DNA of 64,000 nt, taken from the NCBI RefSeq assembly GCF_039523335.1, contig NZ_BAAAFC010000001.1:806001-870000 (forward strand). Reading direction: 5' to 3'. A program made the position numbers and the translations under genes. The first letter of the stretch is position 1. Each line of letters begins with the position of its first letter. Origin of the DNA: Marinobacter szutsaonensis (GTDB lineage: Bacteria; Pseudomonadota; Gammaproteobacteria; Pseudomonadales; Oleiphilaceae). Shown one piece after another: positions 27,064 through 35,344 of the stretch. The notes under the pieces were generated by a model. It saw only the letters and a program-made list of their open reading frames with translations. It had not been told where the DNA came from and ran no database searches.

Positions 27064-28665
27064 TCATACACCCGGTTGCAGGCAGGGTTGCTGTCGTTCG
27101 AATCGATTCGACCGAAGGATGTCTGCTACCCCCGTGGACTCCTGCGGAAGATCACTCTTTTCGAGTTGTTGATAGCCCAAGGTCATGTTTCTCGTCTTTT
27201 TAGCCTCGTAGAGAGCAAAATCCGCCAACCGCATGAAGTCTCCGAGCGCCCAGCCACTGTCTTCAAGACTCACTACAAATCCAGATGATACCGTCACCGG
27301 GCTGGCTAATCCGGCCCTCGAAGAAAGCTCCTGTTCGGTCTTTTTCTGAAGAGTACACAACCTGGAAAACATCAGGTTGTCGGTGCCCATTGGCGAGATC
27401 AGCGTGAATTCCTCACCACCTGACCTCGCAATGATGGCGTCGTCATCAAACACTTTCCTCAGAATATCTGCAAAGGATATCAGTGCCCGGTCGCCCGCAT
27501 CGTGGCCATAGGTATCGTTGATTCTTTTGAAGTGATCAAGATCAAAGATGACACAACACAACGCATTGGAACTCCGCCTGTATCGCTGGGCAAAAATTTG
27601 ATTGAGACCGCGCCGGTTATAAAGGCCCGTCAGCTCATCAAGCAGGCTTTGCCTCTCAAACATATCACGTTGTTGACGCAGACTTTCTCGTTGTGAGATC
27701 AAGATATTACCCGCTGCGTCGGTGATTAATTGAAGCGCTTCAAGATCATCCGGATGATTCCACTCGAACCCTTTTTCCATTGCTTCGGAGGGGCTTGCTC
27801 CAGTGATACTCAAAATTCCATTTCGGACCCTTCTGAGGGGTTTGACCAGAAAATGGTCAAGACTGACATACAAGCTTAAGGTGAATATTACAAACAACAA
27901 CAGCGCACTCATTATTACCATCAAAAGACTGCGGTTAAGCTCCCTACGCCATTCACGCGATTCTCTTATGCTGACCTGCGGCGAGAGATTTTCCTGATTC
28001 AGAACGGGAAGAGACGCCTGAACCAATGCGAACTCCTCATTCAGGAATTTGACCCGGGGAGCGGCGAGAGTGCGATCGACTGTCATGGAGATATCTGCAC
28101 CGAAGCTGTCTCCCAACTCCGCGAGCCATGCCTGATCGATAACTTTTGCCAGAATGACCACACCCTCAGATGGGCGCTGACCATCCGACCCCTTTATTTT
28201 TGAAAAGCCAAGCAACAGGGGTTTTCCATCGATCACAACGATTCCGGCCCCGGTATCCTGGCGGAAATTGTGTGGCAACCGTTCCAATACCTGAAGATCA
28301 AGAGGACTTTGCTCTGAAATCAGAGTGGCATCCCAATCGTTGTTCCAGGATTTAACATTCAGTAGATCGGCACCGTATTTTTCGAGCCATATTTCCTTGA
28401 AGTTGGAAACGATATAACTCTGGTTTCGGTCCTGCACAAACTCGTAGGTATCGTTCCAAAACCCCCAATCCGTCGCGATGCTCTCGAACCTGGCGAAGTC
28501 TTGCTCGACGATCAGATTCAAGCGCGTGATGTCTTTCAATAACTGTTTACGTTCCATGTCCTCGATAAAGGGAATGGCCACAATCACAAACAGAACGTAG
28601 CCCACAAGGAATGCAAAAATGGCAGAAAAGGATATAGACAGGATTATTTTCGAACGGATAGACAT
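27064..28665 (-). CDS. CHASE4 diguanylate cyclase
   Basis: 533 residues: membrane helix at about 7-30, CHASE4 sensor (ARFESIATDWGFWNDTYEF is typical), second helix near 243-265, a HAMP-like linker, and a GGDEF domain with active signature SGGEEF near residue 418 and substrate motif NDTYGHDAGD. The allosteric RxxD site is absent (FDDDAI precedes IARSGGEEF), so product inhibition through it is not expected. It makes c-di-GMP from GTP in response to a periplasmic signal. It precedes the hybrid kinase gene on the same strand by about 100 bp and could be co-regulated. Confidence 0.92.
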   Translation of the reverse strand: MSIRSKIILSISFSAIFAFLVGYVLFVIVAIPFIEDMERKQLLKDITRLNLIVEQDFARFESIATDWGFWNDTYEFVQDRNQSYIVSNFKEIWLEKYGADLLNVKSWNNDWDATLISEQSPLDLQVLERLPHNFRQDTGAGIVVIDGKPLLLGFSKIKGSDGQRPSEGVVILAKVIDQAWLAELGDSFGADISMTVDRTLAAPRVKFLNEEFALVQASLPVLNQENLSPQVSIRESREWRRELNRSLLMVIMSALLLFVIFTLSLYVSLDHFLVKPLRRVRNGILSITGASPSEAMEKGFEWNHPDDLEALQLITDAAGNILISQRESLRQQRDMFERQSLLDELTGLYNRRGLNQIFAQRYRRSSNALCCVIFDLDHFKRINDTYGHDAGDRALISFADILRKVFDDDAIIARSGGEEFTLISPMGTDNLMFSRLCTLQKKTEQELSSRAGLASPVTVSSGFVVSLEDSGWALGDFMRLADFALYEAKKTRNMTLGYQQLEKSDLPQESTGVADILRSNRFERQQPCLQPGV

Positions 28666-28848
28666 CTCTGTCCCACAGTCATCAGCTCAGGAGAAAGCCG
28701 GCAGCACAAATCTTATTACGACAACTCATTCTCGATCATGTCGCACTGGCAATCGACGATTATCACACAAACTTCGCTGATCAATTGTTAATCAAGGTGA
28801 AAATGTGGAGGGCTGTGTTGAGAAGGGAGATTGAGGGCTGCTTGAACG

Positions 28849-28873
28849 AAAAAGCCCGCATAAGCGGGCTTTT
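28849..28873 (-). terminator. Terminator of tRNA-fMet
   Basis: On the minus strand a GCCCGC/GCGGGC stem with a short loop is followed by a T run, immediately after the CCA end of the tRNA. A-rich and T-rich flanks on both sides may make it bidirectional. Confidence 0.8.
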
Positions 28874-28878
28874 AAAAG

Positions 28879-28955
<77 letters not shown>

Positions 28956-29054
28956 TCAAAACTGGTTGTCTTTCGGGTTAACCCCGATCAACGTGGCGCG
29001 CATGATACGGTCTGGAATGCATCCTGTCAAAGGATATTACGGCTATCCCGTAAC

Positions 29055-30380
29055 TTATCGCTCAAGGATCGCAGTAACCCCTTGCCCACCCGCGGCACAG
29101 ATCGAAATCAGACCCCGACCGCTGCCTTTTTCCTCCAGCAGTTTGGCCAGCGTCGCCACGATCCGACCACCGGTGGCGGCGAACGGGTGACCCGTGGCCA
29201 GGCTGCTGCCCTTCACGTTGAGTTTGTCACGGTCGATACTGCCCAGCGGTTTGTCCAGGCCCAGGCGTTCCTTGCAGAAAACCGGATCCTCCCAGGCCTT
29301 GAGCGTGGAAAGCACCTGCGCGGCAAACGCCTCGTGGATCTCGTAAAAGTCGAAATCCTGCAACGTCAGCCCGGCTTTCTCCAGCATCCGGGGCACCGCA
29401 TAGGCCGGCGCCATCAGCAGGCCCTCCTTCTTGTCGACGAAGTCCACCGCAGCCACTTCCGAGAACGTCAGCCAGGCCTTCACCTCCAGGTTGTTCTCCT
29501 TCGCCCACTCTTCACTGGCCAGCAGCACACAGGACGCACCATCCGTGAGCGCCGTGCTGTTGGCAGCCGTCATGGTGCCGTTCTCGCGGTCAAATACCGG
29601 TTTCAGAGTCGCCAGCTTCTCCAGGGTGGTATCCGGACGCAGGATATTGTCCTTCTCCAGACCCGCCAGCGGCGTGATCAGATCACTGAAAAAGCCCTCC
29701 TCATAGGCCTTGGCCAGCTTCTGATGACTCTCCCAGGCCAGCTGATCCTGATCTTCCCGGGCAATACCCCATTCCTTGGCCGTCACCTGAGCATGCTCAC
29801 CCATGGACATCCCGGTACGCGGCTCGCCATTCTCAGGAATTTCCGGTACCAGATGCCCCGGCCGGAACCGGGCCAGAATCTTCAACCGTTCCTTCGCCGT
29901 CTTCGCCCGGTTTAAATCGAGCAGAATCTCCCGCAGCCCCTCACCCACACCAATTGGCGCATCGGAGGTGGTATCCGTACCCCCCGCAATCCCGCACTCG
30001 ATCTGCCCCAGCGCAATCTTGTTCGCCACCAGAATCGCCGCCTCCAGCCCGGTACCACAGGCCTGCTGAATATCATAAGCCGACGTCTCCGGCGCCAGCC
30101 CACAACTGAGCACCGACTCCCGGGTCAGATTGAAATCCCGCGAATGCTTGATCACCGCACCAGCGACTACCTCGCCCATGCGCTTGCCCTGAAGATCAAA
30201 ACGATCCACCAGGCCACGGAGTGCCGAGGTCAGCAGCTCCTGGTTACTGATCTTGCTGTAGGCGGTGTTGGATTTGGCGAAGGGAATGCGGTTGCCACCG
30301 ATAACCGCAACGCGGCGGATTCCGTTATCGGTCTTCTTCGCACTGGATTTGCTCTGCGTACGTTTCGGAGCCTGTGCCAT
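29055..30380 (-). CDS. Acetyl-CoA C-acetyltransferase (FadI-like thiolase)
   Basis: 441 residues from MAQAPKRTQSK; the open frame extends 54 codons upstream without a ribosome site. The thiolase residues are present: acylated Cys in QQACGTGLEAA, His in ATGHPFAATGGR and second Cys in SICAAGGQG. The overall length and the SNTAYSKISNQELL segment resemble FadI-type or broad acetyl-CoA acyltransferases used in beta-oxidation or in condensing two acetyl-CoA. A FabG-like reductase gene is 1.4 kb away on the other strand, and both genes share an upstream 43-bp element, suggesting joint control of a 3-ketoacyl step. Confidence 0.9.
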   Translation of the reverse strand: MAQAPKRTQSKSSAKKTDNGIRRVAVIGGNRIPFAKSNTAYSKISNQELLTSALRGLVDRFDLQGKRMGEVVAGAVIKHSRDFNLTRESVLSCGLAPETSAYDIQQACGTGLEAAILVANKIALGQIECGIAGGTDTTSDAPIGVGEGLREILLDLNRAKTAKERLKILARFRPGHLVPEIPENGEPRTGMSMGEHAQVTAKEWGIAREDQDQLAWESHQKLAKAYEEGFFSDLITPLAGLEKDNILRPDTTLEKLATLKPVFDRENGTMTAANSTALTDGASCVLLASEEWAKENNLEVKAWLTFSEVAAVDFVDKKEGLLMAPAYAVPRMLEKAGLTLQDFDFYEIHEAFAAQVLSTLKAWEDPVFCKERLGLDKPLGSIDRDKLNVKGSSLATGHPFAATGGRIVATLAKLLEEKGSGRGLISICAAGGQGVTAILER

Positions 30381-30503
30381 AGTCTTGTTACCTGAGTTAA
30401 ATGAGGATGAGCGAATGAATGAACCCAGTATGGGGTGATTGGGGAGGCCTCCCCCAAGGCCCGAATCAATGGAACTCAGTCTAACGCCACAGCCAGCCCG
30501 CTC

Positions 30504-30546
30504 ATTGGCACCCCTGACAACCAACCAAAAGCATTGAGTCAACCCA
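30504..30546. promoter_or_regulatory. Shared 43-bp element, copy 1 (thiolase side)
   Basis: 43 bp that match 31723-31765 at 35 positions with no gap. Conserved blocks are CACCCCTGACAAC and GCATTGAGTCAA, with a TTG(A/G)C...GTCAA dyad. It lies about 125 bp before the thiolase start. Confidence 0.6.
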
Positions 30547-30951
30547 GACGCTGCTGACTATTCATTGTAGGACCTAACTGGAGGTCCCGCAGGCCACCCC
30601 TCAGGAACGGACAAGCTAAAGCGGAAGCGTGCTGACCGGATTGTGTGTCGATGAATTTAACACTGTTAGCCTGTCCCGACCTCAAATGCCCGGAATCCAC
30701 CAGCGACCACCACTGCCGAGTCCGCCAGTCATTCTTGTAATCAAACCCTTCTTTATCGCATGGCGTAGTATATGCAGCAGCTTTCCCTGCAGTACCTTGT
30801 ATGCGCATACACGAGAGAGACCAGTACGCATAGATAAGCATCGAAAACCTGGCTTTCCCGGGATGGGAAGGAGCCGGTCAGTTTGTATCGGCTTGCCCAG
30901 CCGGCAAATGGAAAGACAACTATGTTTTGCCCTTCGAACAAGGAAAGAGCC
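30547..30951. other. Intergenic stretch with no gene seen
   Basis: About 400 bp upstream of the tandem-repeat protein gene. Reading frames here are short, lack ribosome sites and look random. No REP hairpin, tRNA or clear terminator was found; the segment AAGGAAAGAG just before 30952 is the ribosome site of the next gene. Confidence 0.5.
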
Positions 30952-31455
30952 ATGAAAATAAAAGCCCTGCAAAAACAATTTGGTGGCGCTCTGGCCACCG
31001 CGATCATACTGACAGGCCTGTCGGTACCGCTGGCTGCCACCGCAGAGGAGCAGTCCGCAAATTCTGTTCAGCTGGCCAGATCTGATAGTGGTCAGGGTGG
31101 CCAGTCCGGCGACGGAGACCAGGCGGCTGACCGTGATCGCACCATGGATCAGGATCGCACGATGGACCAGGATCGCACCATGGATCAGGACCAACTTCAG
31201 GATCAGTTGCGGATTCATCTCCAGACCATGGACCAACTGCATGACCGTATCCAACAAACCCAGGACCAGGATAGCCGCCAGGAACTGATGGTTCAGTATC
31301 GGGAGCAGATCCGGGAAAGCGTGCAGCTGATGAACCAGGCCTCGTCTGCGGCTGAGGGCGAGGAAGACATGCGCGTCCGCCATATGGAACAGAATCAGCA
31401 GGTGATGCAGCGGATGATGCAACACATGTGGCAGTACCAGGAGCTCCAGCGCTAG
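30952..31455 (+). CDS. Exported protein with RTMDQD tandem repeats
   Basis: 167 residues from the ATG at 30952 (AAGGAAAGAG upstream). A signal peptide ends at AATA before EEQSANSVQL. Three exact copies of RTMDQD follow, then a Gln- and Met-rich helical stretch (QLRIHLQTMDQLHDRIQQTQ, later VMQRMMQHMWQYQEL). The repeat region is encoded by three 18-bp direct repeats. The composition resembles periplasmic helical stress or metal-binding proteins, but I recognise no family. It is transcribed away from the thiolase gene. Confidence 0.65.
   Translation: MKIKALQKQFGGALATAIILTGLSVPLAATAEEQSANSVQLARSDSGQGGQSGDGDQAADRDRTMDQDRTMDQDRTMDQDQLQDQLRIHLQTMDQLHDRIQQTQDQDSRQELMVQYREQIRESVQLMNQASSAAEGEEDMRVRHMEQNQQVMQRMMQHMWQYQELQR
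31138..31191 (+). repeat. Three 18-bp tandem repeats inside a coding region
   Basis: Copies at 31138-31155, 31156-31173 and 31174-31191, each encoding RTMDQD, differing only at third codon positions. In-frame slippage here would change the repeat number without breaking the gene. Confidence 0.9.
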
Positions 31456-31492
31456 AACTCCTCCAGCATTGCACCTGATCGCGCGACCAAAC

Positions 31493-31532
31493 CATTCGGG
31501 GAGCCAGCCAGTCCGGCTCCCCCGAATGTTTT
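31493..31532 (+). terminator. Terminator after the tandem-repeat protein gene
   Basis: Stem with arms CATTCGGGGAGCC and GGCTCCCCCGAATG and a 9-nt loop, followed by TTTT, 38 nt after the stop codon. The arms pair over 13 bp with one bulged C. Confidence 0.75.
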
Positions 31533-31722
31533 CGACCTTGGCCGGTAAGACCGCATCGTTCCGAGCAATGTGGCACGGTGTTGCCCTCCAGATACCGACC
31601 TTCAGCTCCGAGGGTTTTCACATCGGTTGCCATAGACATTCAGAATGTCCTCAAGAGCTTGTGTCCCCTGAACCAGAAATCAGTAACCGGGCAGTCAACG
31701 CATCTGCAAGGCAAAATGCCTT

Positions 31723-31765
31723 ATTGACACCCCTGACAACACCTCACAGGCATTGAGTCAATCCA
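31723..31765. promoter_or_regulatory. Shared 43-bp element, copy 2 (reductase side)
   Basis: Second copy of the element at 30504-30546, on the same DNA strand although the genes are divergent. It lies about 75-115 bp before the FabG-like reductase start. Its partial dyad (ATTGAC...GTCAAT) would allow a dimeric regulator to act in either direction. Confidence 0.6.
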
Positions 31766-31838
31766 AAAACTGTCCGATTCTTTACCCTATGGGACGATTC
31801 GCATCCGGAAAACTGATTGCAACTACAAGGAAGCCTCC

Positions 31839-33245
31839 ATGTCTGACCTCTATCTCAGAATAGTAAACACCCCTGTCGGCAAATCCGCCGCCCAAACCCT
31901 GGGCCTGCCCGCACCCGTGCCGCTGAAGCGCCTGAAACGTACGGACCAGCCCTTCATCGAAGGCGACGTACTTATCGGCGCGGCGTCCGGTGCCCGGACC
32001 ATCGCCACTGTAGGCAACATTCTCGGCGCAAGCGCCGCCACCCTGCACCATGCCTCCGGCCCCGACACGCTTACCGATTCCGCCAAGGCCGGCAATAAGG
32101 CCAAGCCCCTGGCAATTGGCGGCGAAATCGACCAGAAATTTTCCGCCCTGGTCTTCGACGGCACCGGCATCAAAACCCCCGAGGAGTTGCGGGCGGTCTA
32201 CGACTTCTTCCATCCGACCATCAAAAAAATCGCCGGCAATGGCCGGATACTGGTGATCGGTATGGACCAGGCCAGCTGCCGCAAGGCACCCCAGGCCGCG
32301 GCGCAGCAGGCCCTGGAAGGCTTTGTCCGTGCCGTGGGCAAGGAAATCGGCAAGAAAGGCGCCACGGCCAACCTGATCCGGATGGTTCCGGGCGCTGAAA
32401 AGCAACTGGACTCCAGCGTCCGCTTCTTCCTGTCCGCCCGCTCCGCCTATGTGGATGGCCAGGTGGTGCGCATCGGCAAGAGCACCGAAGCACCGGCTAC
32501 CAACCCGGTGGCACCGCTGAGCGGCAAAGTCGCCCTGGTGACCGGCGCCTCCCGCGGCATCGGCGAAGCCATTGCCCGTACCCTGGCCCGGGACGGCGCC
32601 ACCGTGATCGGCCTGGACATCCCGCCGGCCATGGAAGACCTGCAGAAGGTGACCGATTCCATCAAGGGCAAGGCCCTGGCCTGCGACATCACCGACGAAA
32701 ATGCACCGAAACTGATTGCCGACTTCGCCGAGGAGCATTTCGGCGGCCTCGACCTGGTGGTCCACAACGCCGGCATCACCCGCGACAAGACTCTGGGCAA
32801 CATGCCTGAGCACTTCTGGGACATGACCATCGCTGTGAATCTGTCTGCCGAAGAACACATTGACGAAGAGCTGATGAAACGGGAATTGCTGCGGGAGAAC
32901 GGCCGGATTGTGTGTATCTCCTCCATCAGCGGCATCGCCGGCAACTTCGGCCAGACCAACTACTCCACCGCAAAATCTGGCGTCATCGGTTATGTCGAAG
33001 CCATGGCGAAACAACTGAAGAACGGCATCACCATCAACGCCATCGCCCCCGGGTTCATCGAGACCCAGATGACCGCGGCCATGCCCATCACTATCCGCGA
33101 AGCGGGCCGGCGTATGAATAGCCTGTCCCAGGGCGGACTGCCGGTGGATGTGGCTGAAGCGATTGCGTGGTACTGCAGCCCGGCGTCGAATGGGGTTAAC
33201 GGGAATGTTGTGCGGGTGTGTGGGCAGTCGTTGATTGGGAAATAA
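31839..33245 (+). CDS. 3-oxoacyl-ACP/CoA reductase, long FabG-like form
   Basis: 468 residues. The first 205 or so form an extra domain without catalytic motifs. The SDR domain follows with the NADP-binding motif VTGASRGIGEA, catalytic Ser in ISSISGIAG and YSTAK as the YxxxK, and the C-terminal NGVNGNVVRVCGQSLIGK. Such two-part FabG proteins (sometimes called FabG4 type) use CoA or ACP thioesters. With the thiolase encoded nearby, it could reduce acetoacetyl-CoA or longer 3-ketoacyl-CoA. Right after the stop begins a REP cluster. Confidence 0.9.
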   Translation: MSDLYLRIVNTPVGKSAAQTLGLPAPVPLKRLKRTDQPFIEGDVLIGAASGARTIATVGNILGASAATLHHASGPDTLTDSAKAGNKAKPLAIGGEIDQKFSALVFDGTGIKTPEELRAVYDFFHPTIKKIAGNGRILVIGMDQASCRKAPQAAAQQALEGFVRAVGKEIGKKGATANLIRMVPGAEKQLDSSVRFFLSARSAYVDGQVVRIGKSTEAPATNPVAPLSGKVALVTGASRGIGEAIARTLARDGATVIGLDIPPAMEDLQKVTDSIKGKALACDITDENAPKLIADFAEEHFGGLDLVVHNAGITRDKTLGNMPEHFWDMTIAVNLSAEEHIDEELMKRELLRENGRIVCISSISGIAGNFGQTNYSTAKSGVIGYVEAMAKQLKNGITINAIAPGFIETQMTAAMPITIREAGRRMNSLSQGGLPVDVAEAIAWYCSPASNGVNGNVVRVCGQSLIGK

Positions 33246-33255
33246 GTTGGTGGGT

Positions 33256-33467
33256 GGGGTCTGAAGAACGCCTTCTTCTGACCCCTTTTCTGCCCCAGGG
33301 GTCTGATGAAAAGCCTCCGGCTTTCCATCTGACCCCATCTTCAGATCAACCTCGGAGTTTGGGGCTAACTTGGGGTCAGATGAAGGCTTTCATCAGACCC
33401 CTGAGGGGAAGTCAGACTTCCCAACTGCCGCTAACTTGGGGTCAGATGAAGGCTTTCATCAGACCCC
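33256..33467. repeat. REP-like hairpin cluster, four members
   Basis: Hairpins at 33256-33285 (forward, AAG class), 33298-33336 (forward, ATG class with an enlarged stem), 33372-33401 and 33438-33467 (both reverse, ATG class). The second and third are separated by exactly 35 nt. A remnant CAGACCCC lies at 33479-33486. Confidence 0.88.
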
Positions 33468-33492
33468 TGAGCGAATATCAGACCCCTGGGGC

Positions 33493-33529
33493 AAAAAAAA
33501 GAGCCAATCCTTTCGGATTGGCTCTTTTT
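33493..33529 (-). terminator. Terminator of the tRNA Val-Asp-Val cluster
   Basis: GAGCCAATCC/GGATTGGCTC stem with TTTC loop, flanked by eight A on the left and T run on the right. On the minus strand it follows the first tRNA-Val; it can work in both directions. Confidence 0.85.
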
Positions 33530-33537
33530 CGGAATTC

Positions 33538-33613
33538 TGGTGGGTGGTGCAGGGATCGAACCTGCGACCCTCGCCTTGTAAGGGCGATGCTCTCCCAGCT
33601 GAGCTAACCACCC
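33538..33613 (-). tRNA. tRNA-Val (TAC), distal copy
   Basis: 76-nt cloverleaf with encoded CCA, D-loop AGCTCAGCTGGGAGAGC and T-loop GGTTCGATCC. Anticodon TAC. Last gene in the minus-strand order Val-Asp-Val. Confidence 0.95.
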
Positions 33614-33622
33614 GGGAAAAAG

Positions 33623-33699
33623 TGGCGGAGCGGACGGGACTCGAACCCGCGACCCCCGGCGTGACAGGCCGGTATTCTAACCAACTGAACTACCGCTCC
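33623..33699 (-). tRNA. tRNA-Asp (GTC)
   Basis: 77-nt cloverleaf with encoded CCA, anticodon GTC within CCTGTCACG, D-loop AGTTCAGTTGGTTAGAAT. Lies 9 nt upstream of the distal tRNA-Val in the direction of transcription. Confidence 0.95.
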
Positions 33700-33775
33700 G
33701 CATCAATTCAGCCCGTGGGCTTGAACCTGAAACCGGATGGGGTGATCCGGTGATGCCTTTGAAAGTCTCTGAAAG

Positions 33776-33851
33776 TGGTGGGTGGTGCAGGGATCGAACC
33801 TGCGACCCTCGCCTTGTAAGGGCGATGCTCTCCCAGCTGAGCTAACCACCC
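33776..33851 (-). tRNA. tRNA-Val (TAC), proximal copy
   Basis: 76 nt, identical to the copy at 33538-33613. It is separated from tRNA-Asp by 76 bp. The duplication suggests unequal recombination within the cluster. Confidence 0.95.
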
Positions 33852-34017
33852 ACTTCCAACCTCGAGAGGCTTTCAAGTCCTTGCTGTCTCAAGCAAGTGA
33901 GACGCGCATTTTAAGCATTTCGCTGACGGTGTCAAACCTTTTCCGGGAATTTTCTGAAAAAATCTGCAAGCCATTCAAAATCGGGCGGTTTTTAACCAAA
34001 ACCTGATCAGAAACCGG

Positions 34018-34260
34018 TCATTTGCCCGAGTCGTTTTTCGGCCCCTTTTCCACCAGGCGCTGGCCCGCCTGTTCGGCCTTCTGACGCAGGGACAACTCAC
34101 TCACCCGCGGGCGTCGGTTATCGGGAATTGACCGGCTCGCCAACGAGCAATTCAGCTCATCAAGGCGCCTGCGCACATCCTCAAGCCCCTGCATGGCCAG
34201 AGGCACCACGTCGTCCGCCAGCTTTTCCAGCCGGCCTTGCAAACGATCCTTTAAAGACAT
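34018..34260 (-). CDS. Small helical protein, unknown
   Basis: 80 residues from MSLKDRLQGRLEKLADD; AGGAAG lies 9 nt upstream. Highly charged, two amphipathic helices and a disordered tail ending KNDSGK, no membrane segment. It starts about 100 bp after the DUF2846 lipoprotein gene on the same strand. I do not recognise a family. It may be a small regulatory or chaperone-like protein. Confidence 0.55.
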   Translation of the reverse strand: MSLKDRLQGRLEKLADDVVPLAMQGLEDVRRRLDELNCSLASRSIPDNRRPRVSELSLRQKAEQAGQRLVEKGPKNDSGK

Positions 34261-34362
34261 CGTCCTGACTTCCTGATTCATTTCACTGAATGCAGTGTAG
34301 TAACCAGTCCCGACATTCACAATTGTGAAACTGCTCCTGCGCCCTGTCGATTCAGCCAATGC

Positions 34363-35205
34363 TCAGAAAAACCACCAACCGCCTGATTCCGCCTCTTCCC
34401 GACGCTCCCGCTCTTCCTCCAGCGCCGCATAGTCCCGTTCCAGCTTGCGGATCTTCCGCTCTGCTTCCAGAGGCTCCGACGGGCCACCACCGAACGGCCA
34501 GTACCAGGGCGCTGATTCGTATTTTCCCGCCTCCTTGAGGCGCTCAATCTCCAGTTCCCGCTCTTCTTCCAGCGCAGCCAGCGAGCGTTCGTAGTCGATA
34601 TCCTCGTTGACCTCCACAATCGAGGTAGCGGCATGGTTTGGCGCCAGCAAATCACTGTTCAGAAACTGGGTCGATACGATTTCCCCTGCCTGCATGGCAT
34701 AGCTGCGAGTCACCAGCTGAAGATCCCCCTCGGCCAGGGGATGCTCCGGATCCAGGTCCGGATGAATCTGCTCCGGTTCCGTAAGCTCATTGTAACGCAG
34801 ATAGTAGATCTGCCCCGGCTCCACCCGGAGCGTGGCATCGGCAATCAGACTGAGGCTGAACGAATTCAGCCCCTCCAGCCCGAGCAGCGGCCGACGCATG
34901 GCGATGTGACGCTCACCGGGGCTGACCTCGAGCCAGGTGTAACTGTCATTGCGGATGTTGAAATAGTGGTGGTCGTCAATGTAGACGCTGGGCGCCTCGA
35001 TCTCATCCGCCGCCCACTGGGAATGGGTGCGATAGAAATAAAGAAGGGCGTTATCCCGATCCCATTGACCATCCGGGATATGAACGAAATCGGGGCCGGA
35101 CACCGGATGCAGGAAGGAACCAACGCTCTTGCCGATCGACTGGTACACCGTACACCCGGAACCAAAGACCAGGAGCGACAGCGCCAGGAGGGTTCGTTTG
35201 CTCAT
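34363..35205 (-). CDS. DUF2846 family lipoprotein
   Basis: 280 residues. The N-terminus MSKRTLLALSLLVFGSGC ends in a lipobox-like GSGC, so it is probably lipidated. A DUF2846-like domain follows (ALLYFYRTH, YIDDHHYFNIRNDSYTWLEV, GQIYYLRYNE). The C-terminal quarter is coiled-coil (ERSLAALEEERELEIERLKE and a second stretch of charged residues). Envelope location is expected; role unknown. Confidence 0.8.
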   Translation of the reverse strand: MSKRTLLALSLLVFGSGCTVYQSIGKSVGSFLHPVSGPDFVHIPDGQWDRDNALLYFYRTHSQWAADEIEAPSVYIDDHHYFNIRNDSYTWLEVSPGERHIAMRRPLLGLEGLNSFSLSLIADATLRVEPGQIYYLRYNELTEPEQIHPDLDPEHPLAEGDLQLVTRSYAMQAGEIVSTQFLNSDLLAPNHAATSIVEVNEDIDYERSLAALEEERELEIERLKEAGKYESAPWYWPFGGGPSEPLEAERKIRKLERDYAALEEERERREEAESGGWWFF

Positions 35206-35344
35206 TGTTCTTGCTCTTCATCCCTTTGCGAGTTGCCTGATCATAACAACTGGCTCCCGCCAGAAATGAGAGCTACCGCAAGGGATGAATACAAACTGTT
35301 ACAAAGCGCCGAACACCCGGTTTAATGAAAGCTCAACAGCCCGA

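Noticed and set aside
15700..28700. Prophage
   Set aside because: Only one phage-type gene (CI-like repressor) is present; no integrase, structural or lysis genes, and no att repeats were seen.
30539..30841. 100-codon open frame on the minus strand
   Set aside because: No ribosome site, random composition, and it overlaps the 43-bp regulatory element; no support as a gene.
31782..33338. 518-codon open frame opposite the FabG-like reductase
   Set aside because: Antisense artefact of high-GC DNA; the plus-strand SDR has full catalytic motifs.
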